This document shows positions 1 to 13,267 of a DNA stretch of 64,000 nucleotides, in pieces. Position numbers and translations under genes: made by a program. Within the stretch, counting starts at the first letter, position 1. Each line of letters opens with the position of its first letter. Under the pieces are notes generated by a model. It saw only the letters and a program-made list of their open reading frames with translations. It ran no database searches and was not told the DNA's origin. The stretch is from Epiperipatus broadwayi (lineage: Eukaryota > Onychophora > Udeonychophora > Euonychophora > Peripatidae), in the NCBI GenBank assembly GCA_028023455.1, contig JAQFVV010012489.1, forward strand, positions 1,580,381-1,644,380, in the 5' to 3' direction.

Positions 1-813
1 AATTCTACTGTGAGATAATATAAAATAATATTTTGATATATCATTTGTTAAAAACTACTTAAACAACCATTTTTATATTATAATGTGTGGTTTAAAACTA
101 CTATTTAATAATGAGGTAAGCTATTTTAATTATTTTTATTTAATTTACATAATTTTAGAACTAAAATAAAAGAAGCTAATAAAAAATTTATATATGTAAT
201 GTCATCAAGTTTATATTCAAGTTATAATGGTACAATATATAATATTTTGGGAGTGATGACTTCTCTAGTTGTCATCTATATTAAATTTAATAAAAATATG
301 AATTCTAATATTACTTATTTACAACGAATTTACTTATTTATAAAGTTATTAAACTGAATACTTAATGATTCTGGCTTAAAGCCAATTTATAGGAGAATGT
401 GTTAATATTTCTGTGGGTTGAATTTTTATACTCATAATCACCCTTTTCAAATTTGCTTCCTTATAAGATCACAGGCCAATAATTGATTTTTATTCGTTCT
501 GTAGTTAGTCTTTGATATTTGTAAAAATTATATTAAATTTAATGTAGACAATGTGTGCAGAATTCATCACTTTAATTCTGTTTAATTCTAATGTTATATG
601 TAAATCAAATAAAATATCCATTAAGAATTAACTAAATTAATTTTAATTATTAAAATTATTTTATTATTAAATCATCAAAAATGGAAATAAAGAAAATTCA
701 TTATGCTATTTTTTACATATAAATTATAAATTGTAGTAGTTATAATGGTCAAAACAGAAGTTTAATATTTGATAATAACATAAAATCATGTATCAAAAAT
801 GGACTTTTATGTC
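1..813. other. AT-rich intergenic DNA, nothing recognised
   Basis: No reading frame, repeat or structured element that I can support. The sequence is simple AT-rich DNA up to the first SINE. Confidence 0.5.
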
Positions 814-915
814 AAGCATTGGTGGTCAAGTGGTCAGCACAGCAGCCTTACAAGCAGTTGTCCTGGGTTTGCGGGTTTGCTTCCCAGCCAATGCTTTAAC
901 ACATGAAAAAAAAAA
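814..915 (+). repeat. tRNA-derived SINE, copy 1 (short-arm type)
   Basis: About 90 nt of tRNA-like sequence followed by an A-tail. The 5' end AAGCATTGG can pair with the 3' CCAATGCTT like an acceptor stem. An A-box-like segment (TGGTCAAGTGG) and a B-box-like segment (GGGTTTGCTTCCC) are present, with an extended variable region as in class II tRNAs (Leu/Ser-like). The element ends in ACACATG and an A-run. It is flanked by direct repeats GGACTTTTAT at 801-810 and 916-925, a target-site duplication typical of LINE-mobilised SINEs. No non-tRNA body is present, so the element is tRNA head plus tail only. The parental tRNA is not certain. Confidence 0.88.
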
Positions 916-2183
916 GGACTTTTATCATTTATAATTATTAATATATATTTTCTATCATAGGTGTTATATATAATATTTTTATTATTATATTTTATAATAA
1001 TAAGACAATAAAATATTAACAGTGGAAATAAATATTTTAAGACACTATTACAAAATTTTTGGAAAGGTTTTCAGCTAACGAAAGGTAAGGTATGAAAATA
1101 ACTGAAAGTGCTTCTGCATTTTGTAATAGTTTTTGCAATATTTATTACCACAAGTTAATACTTTATTGATTTATTATTATTTTATTAATACATGTATAAT
1201 GTCATTTATGTTAATTACAATTTAGTTTTATATCATAAAGACTTTCCAAATTACCAGCATTCATTTTCTATTTAAAAATTTTTGAGTTACATTTAGATTC
1301 CAGGTATAAAATTTTTTATTTAATGATATCTAATTGAGTAAGAGTTAGCATAAAAAAATTAACCAATAGAAACTTATTTCTAAAAAAATATATACCAAAT
1401 GACAAAACAAAAATCATCAAGTCATAAAAAATTAAGCTTTCATTACTCAGAAGATCAAAATTCGTTAAAGAATGTCAGATTTTTTTATTATTATTCTCAA
1501 ATATTTTATTACTGCAAAAAAAGTTTACTAAAAATTAGTTTTTTTTTCCTAATATGGGGGGGGGGGGGCTAAAATTAGAATGTTAATAATAATGTGTCAT
1601 AATTTATCGTCAATTTTGAAATAAGCTTCTCAGAAATTTGGCACAATCATTATGATCCTTTACTTACCAGTACTTGTCACAAGACGGTTAAACAAATGTT
1701 GGGGGAAAAATTATTAAGCCAATAAATATTGGAGTCTGATGGTGACAACAGTGACCAGTATACTTTCTTTTTGAACACCTTAACGTGATCATATTTGTGA
1801 GGTGATTACTACTTCTTTTATTAAAAAATTGGTAGAAATCTTCATAAAAAATTATGGCAATCGACAAAGTATTATGTCAGTGAAAGCCACTTTCTAAATC
1901 TGAATTTATAAGTAACAGTCTATACATTGCTACTTTTAAAATATAATTATATTCATTTAATTTATAAAAAATAAAATGACAATTTATTTCGAGGAAAAGA
2001 GAGGAGGAGGATGTTATGCTATTCTGTTACGTGGATGAGATATAGAATCTACTATTATAAAATCGCATTTTCATTAGATTGGATTTATAAAATGAATGAA
2101 TAATTTAAAATTTCCTTTAAAAGTATTAACTGAAACACACAGGCTTATTATATACCGGTATCTATATATGCAATATATAGGTT
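916..2183. other. AT-rich intergenic DNA with a 13-G run
   Basis: No gene recognised. The only striking item is an uninterrupted run of 13 G at 1556-1568, unusual in DNA this poor in GC. Confidence 0.45.
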
Positions 2184-2475
2184 ATATGAGCACAGATTTT
2201 CACACGACCCACCACTCTCCACACTATCTCATAACACTGATACCCTTGAACACATATATGTTGAAAAGATAAATAATCACCAATATACGTATTTCATGTT
2301 GAGCACTTATAGCATATATGTGTAGAATGGTAATCTGGACCAACTGATGATTGCTGGGTTAGCATGAAATACGTATATTGGTGATTATTTGTCTTTTCAA
2401 CATATGTGTTCAAGTGTATCAGTGTTATGAGATAATGTGGAGAGTGGTGGGTCGTGTGAAAGTCTGTGCTCATAT
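2184..2475. repeat. Fold-back (inverted-repeat) element with ~115-bp arms
   Basis: Left arm 2184-2298 and right arm 2363-2475 are reverse complements with only a few mismatches, separated by a ~64-nt spacer. The outer ends read ATATGAGCACAGA, the inner ends AATACGTATTTCATG. The arms are somewhat GC-richer than the flanks. This is the shape of a MITE or fold-back DNA transposon. A diverged relative of one arm occurs near 12470-12585, so this is a dispersed family. No protein coding; target-site duplication not established. Confidence 0.8.
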
Positions 2476-5400
2476 ATCCTTTAAAAGTATTTTATAAAGT
2501 ACATGAATAGGATTATCAAGGAAAAGACTGATATTTTTTTTTATATTACAAAAATTATATCAATGACGCACTTATAGGTGAATTTCATTGGCTAATGATA
2601 GAACATAATGGAAATATACAATTAAACTTAGTATTGAAGATTTTCAAGAAGAATTACTTTATTTTTATTTTTTGCTTTGAGTTGTAATGACCATAAATTC
2701 TTAATAATATATATGTTTATTCTTTTTTACAAAATGAGTTATTTTATGTAAGTTGAACTGCGTGTTGATAATTTAATGTGTTGATAATATATTAATGCGA
2801 CCTGTGAGCTTTATTGTTATGTATAGATTTTTATTTTGTAAGGCGAATAAAAAATTGTGTATGCGAGAGCGAGTTTGATCAGCCATTTAGTTAGAAATGT
2901 AAATCAACCGTTACCTATTCTAAATGAAACATTATTAAAAGTCAATCTAAGGTTAAATAATTAAAATTTGCTATTTTGCATAAAGTCAACTTGTCAAAAC
3001 ATTTTAAAAAGTTAAAACAATATGTATTCATGTTCATATATTAATTTTTTTAAATTTAATGTATAAAAAATGTCATTATTTCAAAAATGAGTGTAATAAA
3101 ATAGAAAAACGCTCATTTATTGATAACTTAATCGCAAAGCGAGACTTCATGACTGTAAAGCATATCATTACTTATTAAAAATAATTCATTAATCGTACAA
3201 AAACAAGTAATATAAATTATCTATAAATAATTTTGAATGAATACATTATTCGTGTGTTCTCTTTTCTAATATAAGTAATTTAAAAGATTTTTATGAGGAT
3301 TATTTTCAAAAATTAATAGTTTCATTTTTTATCATTCCTTAATTAATGAAATTCTGACGTTAGAGATACTTTACAAAAGAAAAAAATCACATAGCTCTAA
3401 TAAAAGAAACCAATGTGCAAATACACATTTATATACTTACATATCAAAAAAAAAATATGTATATGGTGATTATGTAAGAAACTGAAGATGTTAGCCCCAA
3501 GCATCTTGGGTCGAAAATTCATTGTTTATTTGTGAAATTAAAAAAAATCGCAAATCATATGTATTAAGTATATATTTCAGGTCCAAAGAATCTGATGATC
3601 ATTTGTTATTTGAAATATATACATACAGCATTTCTGCTAAGGAATTGGTCAATTTTTTATTTGTGTATCAACCAAAAACAAATACTTGAATAAAGTTAAC
3701 ATCTCTTTAGATTTCTTTGTAAATATATCGATAGTAATTTCTGAAGAAAAAAAAAGTTTTATATTTACATGTAAACATAATTTATTAAAATCAAACTATT
3801 TTATTCTATAACAAAAAACGTTAATTAACTTTCCCTATGTTTTAGATATTAAATTTCAAAATGACATATGAGCTGCCGTTTTATTAAAATTTAATTTACA
3901 AAAATATTTTTGAAATCAACTTAAATCATAGTAGTCATGTCTCCAGCTCATTTTTGTTTTTTATATATAAATTTTTCATATAAAAATAATAAATTGTGGA
4001 GTAAAATTATTAAAATGAGCAAACTCTTTACATAATTTTCATAGGATTACTTTGTTTATATTAATCAATTTTCCCTGATATATGTGGTTACTCATAAAGA
4101 TGAACTATTCATTCTTTTTTGGTATCCCAGTTAATCTGTAAAACTATACCATGTCTTGAACAGTCTCCTCATGAACCCATTTAATATGAAAATGAAAGCA
4201 TTTTACCCCAAAATGCTCGATCCCAGTGTGAAAGTTTGCATTATTAAATACTACTCTTTATAAAATATTTGTCTGCTATAGCTCTTAATGTGGCTATTTA
4301 ACACTCATCACAAAAAGTTTGTAATAAAATTAGGCATCTGGATATCATCTTCACATCTTATCAATCAAAAATTCTTGTTTTTTCACCTGCAGGAGAGACC
4401 TTAATTTGTTATGTTTCAAATCTTTTGTTATTTATATTAAAAACAAAATGTATACTGTGACTCTTATTAACCCAATTCTCCATGCCATCTCTCCCTTCCC
4501 AACATCACTGCTTGTTTCACTTCCATATATTTATACAGATAGATGCCTTTGAAAATGCCAATCTATTAGACAAGTATAACATCATATCTCTGGTTGGATA
4601 TCATTTAGAGATTTAAAAAAACTTATCCATCTAAATATTTATGGCAATCTTACCAGTTTCTAGAACTTTAACCAAGTTTCAAAGCCTTATGTTCTTCAGT
4701 CATAGTTAAAATTTGTATTTAACATATTACAAGGATGAATTCCAATGTAAATGCTTTTAAATGACTGATTTCATTTAGATCTCAAACCCACACATGTCAC
4801 CTGCAATAATTATTTAAAAGAAATGCTAAACCATTTTTAAACTTGCCATATTTTTCACTTCTATGCCTGTTTGTGTTTTATGAGTGCATAATTAATGTCA
4901 TTTATATAATGCATCTATGATTTCTCACACCCTAAGAATGTGGCTCACATGATGCTCCATAATACTTGATAATAAGAAGTACAATGTACTCAAAAGAAAT
5001 AACAAAGAATGGTTCAATTCATATCTGTATCCCAAAACAATGAACAAATTTTGGCAGTCTACAATCTATTTCAGTTGTAAACTCTCATAGTTTAAACTTT
5101 TATTATCACAACAAATAAAAAAATATTACAATAATATTTTAATATCACAAGACAAAATTAATTATTTTTTATTATAATTCATTAGATTTAGTTAAAGGGT
5201 TTGGTTTTAATTAAAAATAAAATAAGCATTATATTTACATAGTATACCTCTATACACTCCTTTTTTACATCAAAGTTGAAAAATGGACTGTAAATAAATT
5301 ATTTTCTATAATAACACCAACAAAAATATTTTATAAATTAAAACAATTGTATATCATAAAGCAAGCACGTTTTCCTTAACTATAAAAACTTGAAATAATG

Positions 5401-7740
5401 ATGACAACAAATTATTTTTACTAATGGATGACATGCTTTCTATTAAAAAGTTGAAAATTTTTATTTCTGAGTACACATCAGTGTCTTATATAATTTGGTG
5501 TACTGGAAATGTGACAAACTCAAAAGCTAAAACCTCCTGGATTGAAAGTTAATCTAGTGCTCTAATATCATATGATATTGAATAATCCATTCAATATTTT
5601 AGCCTCCTTCTGTTTAGCATTGCGCTGAAGTAGTAAACTTGTATAGCTAACAATTTCTGGATCAAAAGACTACTTAAATACCACATGATCTCTGGATGAA
5701 CTAATGAATATGATTAGTTTTAAAATCATCAATCATTTAATAAAAGACAAGTTCTTCATTAAGTATTTACCATTTCATCAAACACTTTTATCACCACATA
5801 TCCATTAACAGTTTTCTTTATTCCACTCCTGAGTAACTAATTTTAAGCTTGGCAAATCAACAAACACCATTTTTATAGTCCTATAATATACTGATCTTCA
5901 AACCAGGATTTATAGTTGAAATTGCTGCCCTTATGTAGTTAACCCCACAATTTTCTCTTTTATACTATTCAAGCTAAAGTTTGAAGTCCAAAATAATCTA
6001 ATGTTTTGAACCAAAGCTAACTCATTTGCATAATCATATAGTTTTGTCCCCACATAACTTTTTATATAATTTAAAGATGTTTTTGTGCTAATTAGGCCTA
6101 TTCTACTATTTGGCTAGTGAGCTTATGTCAAAGTCATGAGTAAGTATAAAAAGGCCATAAAATATTGTTATTGATATCTCCTCTTTAAAATGATCTATCA
6201 ACTTTTTTTTATCCTTAATCTCATAACTTCCAATTTTTTTTCAAGCATGTGATTTATAAATCTTCTATTACTGTGCATTTATCAATTACAACCCAATTTG
6301 CTTTTCTCAATTTTTTTAATTAGTTCTTGCAATAAATTCATATTTTTGAAGTCTCCAGTTTTTTTGTCTTCCTTTTATTTAATTGTCCAAGTTTCTAGTA
6401 TATTTATTACATCACATTAAACAAAATATTTTAAAAGATTCAATTTTTACTCGCAAAATCTGCAGAATAATTTATAAGTAATATTAAAAATTTATTTAGT
6501 TATTATGTTTATCTCTCAAATTTTTTTATTCATTTGTTGACCAGAAGTTAATCATTCTCTCATATATTTAAGATTATTTTGCTTCACAAAAACTTGTTAA
6601 AGTATCAATCCTGAACTTCTATTCTCTTCAATGATGTTCATTGCCTTAGTCTTGATTGCTTTTATTCTTCCAAGAAACATACTACAAATTCAAACTATAA
6701 TAATTATGACTTTATTACTGTCATCCTTATTATCTATAATTATTACCAAATAATTCAGAAAATCTGATTCACTGAATCTTCTTATTTCAATACTACCATA
6801 ATATTTATTCTTTCATTTAGCAGTTAAATTAAATAAATTTTAAAATAGAAGGAAAATTACATTCTTGTTTTATATCTCATCCAGCACCTATTTCTTATGG
6901 AAAAGAATATTTAATCTCTCTGTTATAACTTACTTTTAAACAAATTACTTTTAACCAATCACAGAAATTCAATTTTAAGAACAAAACTAAACAATCTTTT
7001 AACCAATCCTTGTTAGCTGAAAATTACTGTTGCCAATGATATTCTCACGGAATCATTGTTTAATATATATTTTCATGTTGATCTATGCTTTATATTTAAA
7101 TATGATCTATAAGAACAACAAACCAAACTAGAATAATTATCACCAACTCTTATAATAAAGACTGTCATTTATAACATGAATATACATCTTTCAATGAATG
7201 GTGATTTGATTATGCCATGTTACTCAAAACTTCACAACATTGTTGCATGATGTTTATTCAATTAGTTTAAGCCTGATTATATAGTGGTAGCCATTACTAC
7301 CAGTACAATTACAAACATGGGGATTTATTCATGATAAGCATAGTGTATGATCTGATGATATAATTACAAACTTAGTAATCTATTCATGGTCAAATATGGT
7401 AAACCTATTTTTATTAGTTGATTTCAAAATGATATGCATTTAGCAGTGTACTTTGTTTGTAATAACTAATTATCATGCATAAATCTAAAACTGACTCATA
7501 CTAACATGATTAATATCCAGTTAAATGTCAGTCATAAGAAATTTGTATACTGTTATATGTAATTAACTATATTAATACACTCTGTCCCAAACACAGTACT
7601 TATAAATAGTAATTCATATACAGATTTTCTAACACTCAGTTTTTTCTAATCTATAATTGTCATAAAAAATGCTCCAATTGATCATTATCTGCTGGCATTT
7701 TAAAATTCTTCTATATATACTTGCAAAGTTTCCATATTGA
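2476..7740. other. Long AT-rich stretch, no gene recognised
   Basis: I read both strands. Frames are short and broken. Parts of 4100-6700 are slightly GC-richer and give minus-strand translations with broken RT-like fragments, but not enough to assign a family; this may be a very old transposon relic. 2780-2870 has an AATAAA followed by a less AT-rich 'GCGAGAGCGAG' segment that resembles the end of an LTR, but no partner LTR was found. Confidence 0.35.
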
Positions 7741-7857
7741 TCTGACTATAATCTGACTATAATCCAACTATAATCTGACTATAATCCAACTATAATCTGA
7801 CTATAATCCAACTATAATCTGACTATAATCCAACTATAATCTGACTATAATTCAACT
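7741..7857. repeat. Minisatellite, 11/22-bp unit
   Basis: About ten tandem 11-bp units that mostly alternate TCTGACTATAA and TCCAACTATAA, giving a 22-bp higher-order period. The array starts with two consecutive TCTGACTATAA units and ends with a variant TTCAACTA. The alternation implies expansion by 22-bp dimer slippage after two monomers diverged. Confidence 0.95.
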
Positions 7858-8895
7858 AACCTTTTCATCTTCAATAAAAATATTTCTAATAGCAAGAAAT
7901 ATTTTCATCTGAATAATATTTCTAAAGACTTATTATGCTATAATAACTTTTTCTAAATTATAAAATTATTAAAGTTATTTTCAATTAATTTTTACAATTA
8001 CACAGTTTGTTTTAAAGTATTTCAAATGTCAAAAACTATCTTTAAAATAAGACTAATTACTTATAATAAACGTATTATTAAATGTAATATTTTTGTTTTT
8101 GAAATCTTTAATATATGATCACTGATATCTAAAATATGACATCACTACTTATCATACTAAAATGTGAATTTTAATAAACATTAAATCTTTAAAGCAGATA
8201 TGTATTTATCTAATTAAAGCATAAAATTTAATAAATACTTTTACAAAAAGAGAAATCCTTAATTCTTCCATTCGGTATTTCATGGAGTAGTTGATTCTGT
8301 TTTTGATTTTTATATCTCACAAATTGACTTAGGAAAAATAATAGATTTTACTTACAGTTTTGGTCAATAGATCAAATCTCTTGTATTTTTAAAAAAATGC
8401 AATTGCATAAATATATTTTCAAAATGACAGAACCAGCAATGAATGTCATTACAAGTACAAGAAGCTAAAAAAAGTAAATAACTTTTTATTTTTAATATTA
8501 TAATATATTAATTAGAATATGTATGTTTACATAATTTGGTAAGAGAAGTATGTAAAGATAAATTATTTTTATAAAGGTATACATTTTTACTGGTAAAATC
8601 GTAATAATTTTTATTACTTCTTTTATTATTTACAATCTTTTAAAAATTTTATTATTTTTAAAATTACTTGCAATATTTTTAAATGTGTATATACACTGTT
8701 ATACTTTTTGTTTTCAGAAACATGCATAAAATATATTAATTTGTTGGAATATTATGAATATTGGAAAAAGTTGCTTTTTTGATCAATTAAAAAAAAAGTT
8801 CATACTAGGAGAGTTGAACTTTAGCTAATATTTAAAAAAAATTGTTCATTTGTTACAATATAAAGTTAATTAGTCAAACTTATTCTATTTATACA
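7858..8895. other. AT-rich intergenic DNA, nothing recognised
   Basis: No coding sequence or structured repeat recognised between the minisatellite and the dinucleotide repeat. Confidence 0.45.
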
Positions 8896-8897
8896 TT

Positions 8898-8935
<38 letters not shown>

Positions 8936-8936
8936 C
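8896..8936. repeat. Compound (CA)n(TA)n microsatellite
   Basis: About ten CA units run straight into about nine TA units. The minus-strand frame crossing it (repeated Val-Cys and Ile-Tyr) is an artefact of the microsatellite. Confidence 0.95.
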
Positions 8937-9068
8937 AGAGATATAATATAAAGTGAATAAATCAAATAACTAAAAGAGATTTTATTTTGTTGATGTATCT
9001 GCTTACAATATATATTCTTATTATTTGAAAAATGGCAAAAGTGAAGTGTCAAATATTGTGAATCCATC

Positions 9069-9173
9069 AAGCATTGGTGGTCGAGAGGTCAGTGACAACT
9101 GCTTGTAAAGCAGTTGTCCTGTGTTATCAGGTTTGCTTCCCAGCTGATGCTATGACACATGAGAAAAAAAAAA
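9069..9173 (+). repeat. tRNA-derived SINE, copy 2 (short-arm type)
   Basis: Same family as the copy at 814. It starts AAGCATTGGTGGTCGAGAGG, has the B-box-like GGTTTGCTTCCC, ends GATGCTATGACACATGAG and then an A-run. Direct repeats TTGTGAATCC at 9056-9065 and 9176-9185 mark the target-site duplication. The A-box half (AGTGACAACTGC) has drifted, so Pol III activity is doubtful. Confidence 0.88.
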
Positions 9174-9444
9174 TCTTGTGAATCCTTATAGCTATAAATA
9201 TAGCTGTACAAACTTAAATCCTCATAATAGTTTGGGTTAAAAATAAAAGAGGATTTTTTAAAGCCAAGAGAAAAACATAATTATAGAGCATTAGACAAAA
9301 GTTATTTACCTTTAGAATTGTTGATAATAATTGATGGTATATCTTAGCAATATCAAATGTAAAAAAATCTTGAGACATTTACATAAAATTGTTTACATTC
9401 TGTTTTGTGTGTACAAACAGATATCATATACATGTATATATAAT
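9174..9444. other. AT-rich spacer, nothing recognised
   Basis: No feature that I can support. Confidence 0.4.
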
Positions 9445-9550
9445 CATTAAAATCAGTCAAAGACTCAAACAATCCCAATATCAATAACAGTTAACAGTCT
9501 CAACCTGCTGTCAAAGCAACCTTTTAGCAATAAAGATGGAATCCAACTTT
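9445..9550. repeat. Dispersed repeat, half copy (family also at 10290 and 14811)
   Basis: The segment ATTAAAATCAGTCAA through CAATCCCAATATCAATAAC to GTCAAAGCAACCTTTTAGC is clearly related to 10290-10370, about 850 bp downstream. Both share the order 'AATCAGTCAA - AGGCAATCCCAATAT - AACAATCAA - GTTGTCAA'. It ends near a short (GA)n run at 9565-9580. It probably represents one arm of the fold-back family seen complete at 14811-15095. Confidence 0.6.
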
Positions 9551-10289
9551 ATATATATGTATGAAGAGAGAGAGAGAGAAAGAGGAGCATACAATGATTT
9601 CCTTTGTAGTCATACCATCCATGGTTTCAGCAATTTGTAATTTTAAAATTAAAAAAATTAAAAACCATACATTTAAATTCTTAGATTTCTTGTAGCATCA
9701 TACATCATATTTTAATCAGTCATACCATTGCAAACTCAGCATGCACTCATTCAGTCATGTGGCTGATTTCTCCTTTATCTTGGATATGATAATAATTTTA
9801 CACAAGAATATTATTCTCCTTTTTATTAATTAATTTTACTGATGACTTAGTGTTTATATATTTTAAACCTATACATTATAATTTATGTTCTACTATTAAA
9901 GAAAAATTCAAGAATCTACAAATAGTCTTGAAATCAATGTCATGGATATGAAGAGACAACTATATCTATAAATGGCAAAACAATCTTTAAATAGACTGTT
10001 GCAAGATAAAGATCTCTCCAATAGCTTACTATGGAAAAGCAGTCAAATAAAGAGTATTACTCGCTTGCAGTGCAAACTTCTGAATGGTGAGAGTTTGAAT
10101 ATTTTGCATTCTGGTTTTATTCTGCATCTAAAACTAGCTAAATGTCCATTTATTTTGGTTGATTAGCTTGAGTGGTTTGAATCAGATACCTGATAAAAAT
10201 TTTCTAAGCCTGTTTAGGGCTATTACATTTTAAATTGGTTAAGATTAAATTGCAGATTATGAATATGACAGTAAATACACTAATCTACC

Positions 10290-10500
10290 CATTAAAATCA
10301 GTCAACACTTAGGCAATCCCAATATTAATAACAATCAATCATCTCGATCAGTTGTCAAGACAATTTTCTTTAAACGTGAAATCCCACCTTTATTTATCAT
10401 CCAATATATTCATGTAGACACTAAAGATTGCAATTTGACCACAGAGACTGAAAATATTAATACAAAGAAGTTTAAATAAACCTCCTTAAACAGGTAAATA
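10290..10500 (-). repeat. Dispersed repeat, longer copy of the 14811 family
   Basis: The reverse complement contains 'GTTTATTTAAACTTCT', 'GCAATCTTTAGTGTCT' and 'AAATAAAGGTGGGA', each matched in the same order in 14900-15020. The distal end matches the half copy at 9445. Non-coding; probably a non-autonomous DNA element or fold-back. Confidence 0.65.
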
Positions 10501-12427
10501 TAACCTGTTCTGAATGCAAAATTATAAATAGTCATTATAACATTCAAACTGTAATTATAATTTTCAAATTGCACTCAATGTACATGGGTGTGTGTTTGTG
10601 TAAGTTCCAAATAATTTTAACAGTAAAAATAATAATATATATATATCTTAATTAATCAGTAGCATTTTTCATGTAGTAATCCTTACCAACTGTGAAGTAA
10701 TATGAAAGTTTAATAACATGTGATTTTCCATGAATTGTGTATGTTGGTATTTGCTGCTCGTTTATTTAATATATTATTAAATTGTGAACTGATATGTAAA
10801 TGCAAATCTAAGTTTGATTTTGAAAGTGTTAAGATTCTTCATGAAGAGAGAGACATAATAAATAAAAAATTAAGAAGGTAATTTTAATAAACAGAAATAA
10901 AATGAATATAATTAATAGACAAGTTGCTAACATTAAAATTTGGGATTTATAAAATTTGAGCTTATGATGTTTGCTTCCATTATGTTTTTTGAATGTAACG
11001 ACAGTTGGGAAGGGTTAAGAAATTAACTGAAAGTACTTCTACAGATTGAAAGACTGTATATGATAGTTAATTATGCTATATTTATTTTATATATATTGAT
11101 GTATTTATCAGAGCAAATCTCAGCTCTCTTTTAAAAAGTACTTAGATATTAATCAATGTTATTTAACATAAAAAAAGCAAATTTTTCGCACTACTGATAT
11201 GTGTCAGATGTAACATATCTTTCCCAGATGTTTAGAGATTCAGATACTTATAACTACACTAGTGTAATAATCATAGACATCCAATATATTTATTTTATGA
11301 AGTAAATTTTATAAACATACCAACATAATTAAATATATGCAAAATAACTTTGCAACATTAGATACATACTTTATTAGATAGAGACAAGTTCTATGCAAAT
11401 TAAAACCTAGCACATTTAGAAAAATGTTTTAAATGTAAGATAATTAATTAATTATATTGGTATTTAATTATTATCAAGGATTTATAAAATTCATATTATA
11501 AAATGAGTATATTACAAAATATCTACAACCCACTATGATTGTAATTTTAGTATAGTTGTTGCAAGTGTTTAACTCAATCTCTGGGTATGTGATATGCTGA
11601 TTATAAAATTAAAAACTTGTTTCTGAATTTACCTTATTTCTAAAAGAAAATAATTAGCTTAAAATAACTTGTTTATTATTAACAGACCTAAATTGCATAT
11701 ATCTCTAATTTTACTGTAAGCTTTCTATCTTATAATTTCTAAATGTGACGTTCATTATTTAAAATATTTATTCGCAAGAGAAATATTTATTTATTTTAAA
11801 TAGGAAGTAGTACATGATGTTGACCTACATAATAATCTTCCTGATCTTTTTTGTCATTAAAATCTATCCATATTGATTTAAATGAGAAACCTTTAATCAA
11901 TGCAAAAAAGTGTTTAAAATGTACAAAATAATCAGTTTGTAAATATCTATGATTCATTTGGAATAAAGTCTTAATTTAGCTCATTAACTATGTTATCCTT
12001 TTAATAGTCAACCCTTGATCTTTATTTCTAGTTCTATTAATAAAATTCATAAGTAGAAGACAGGGTAATGATCTTTAGATAAGGGCTATGTATTAATATA
12101 CAAGTAACCTATGCTTACCCAAAAATATTCGCTACTGTTTTACAGAATGAAACATTGATTCATCAAAAATTGTATAATTTCTCAGTATTGTTTCTGAAGT
12201 ACATAACCTTTTCAGTCAGCATTTTTCTTTCTATTTTCAGGCACTTAAGTTAATGCAATATCCATTCATCATTAACATCTTATGTCATTAGTCATCTTCC
12301 TAAATTAATTCTCCCGGTGAGATTACATGCTTGTGCAAACATATTTCTACCATTAATTCCATGCACAGAAATTCTGAATATATATATTAAGATTGAAGCC
12401 TGTCCATTAAAGTTTAAAAAATTGCTA
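10501..12427. other. AT-rich intergenic DNA, nothing recognised
   Basis: Both strands examined; no coding, SINE or long inverted repeat identified. Confidence 0.4.
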
Positions 12428-12469
12428 TTTTGATATAAGCTGTGCATTGATTGTATATATGTGTGGGAG

Positions 12470-12585
12470 ATTATGATATCTAATTGATAAGTGCTGGTTT
12501 TACACAAAATATGTATATTGGTTATAATGTATCTTTTTTGCATGTGGGTGCCCATGTGTATCAATTGTTTGAGATGCAGTGGAGG
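12470..12585 (+). repeat. Diverged single-arm relative of the 2184-2475 fold-back
   Basis: The order 'AAATATGTATATTGGTTAT', 'TGTATCTTTTTTGCATGTGGGTG', 'CATGTGTATCAATTGTTTGAGATGCAGTGGAGGATG' parallels the right arm at 2363-2475 ('ATACGTATATTGGTGATTAT', 'TCTTTTCAACATATGTG', 'AAGTGTATCAGTGTTATGAG', 'TGTGGAGAGTGG') with many substitutions. Only one arm is recognisable. The minus-strand 90-residue frame across it has no family resemblance and is treated as chance. Confidence 0.6.
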
Positions 12586-12599
12586 ATGAATATAGACTG

Positions 12600-13267
12600 A
12601 AAATCCTAAGTTCGAATTTTTCTATTTAAAACTTTGAAGTAAATATTAAGTGTAACAAAAACATACACTTGCTGCCTATAGGAGTATGATATCCACCAAT
12701 AATAAAAAACTAGAACCATACTATAATTTACTTTTTATTTTTATAGTCATCTAATCTACTTTTCATTTGATCAATTCAGAAAAACTTGGTTGTTATCATT
12801 TATTTGATTGCATATCTTTAGTGTCCACAATTAAATTTTTAAATAGATTAACTATGGAACAGTTACCCGAAAAATATATAGATGCTATTTGAGATCTAAA
12901 AAATATCAGGACTCATGAAAGCTTAGTCTGAATTCCAGATCATGGACAAATAAATATACTGCATTAGAAGGCTTTAAAAATTAATGTAAAGCAATATATA
13001 ATCTTCTAAATGTGACACACTTTTTAATAATCACTATTTAATGAATATTAGTATGGCATTTAAATAGAAATTTGGCAATAGTTAAACAATCTAATAATAA
13101 TATATACAAATTGTTTGTAAGTAGTGTTTTAGAGTTTTAAAAAATACATAAAATGATTCTATGTGCAGTTTTCTTTACTCTACCCTAAAACCATCTGCTC
13201 TAAACCTAAGTAGTCAAAAAACACTAGGTTGTGTCACACAGTGATAACTGTCTCATATTAGTTTCTA
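12600..13267. other. AT-rich intergenic DNA, nothing recognised
   Basis: No feature that I can support. Confidence 0.4.

Noticed and set aside
814-905. A functional tRNA gene
   Set aside because: A-tail, target-site duplications, drifted stems and eight dispersed copies show a SINE, not a tRNA locus.
2780-2870. Possible solo LTR end (AATAAA followed by GCGAGAGCGAG)
   Set aside because: No matching second LTR, primer-binding site, polypurine tract or gag/pol motif anywhere in the window.
4100-6700. A decayed RT or transposase on the minus strand
   Set aside because: Isolated resemblances (such as a YANELALV string) are too short and scattered to support any family.
7741-7857. CRISPR-like array
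   Set aside because: Units are directly adjacent 11-bp repeats with no unique spacers; it is a minisatellite in a eukaryotic context.
8885-9070. Minus-strand 61-residue frame
   Set aside because: Created by the CA/TA microsatellite.
9972-10166. 64-residue plus-strand frame as a gene
   Set aside because: No motif, no context, and length expected by chance in AT-rich DNA.
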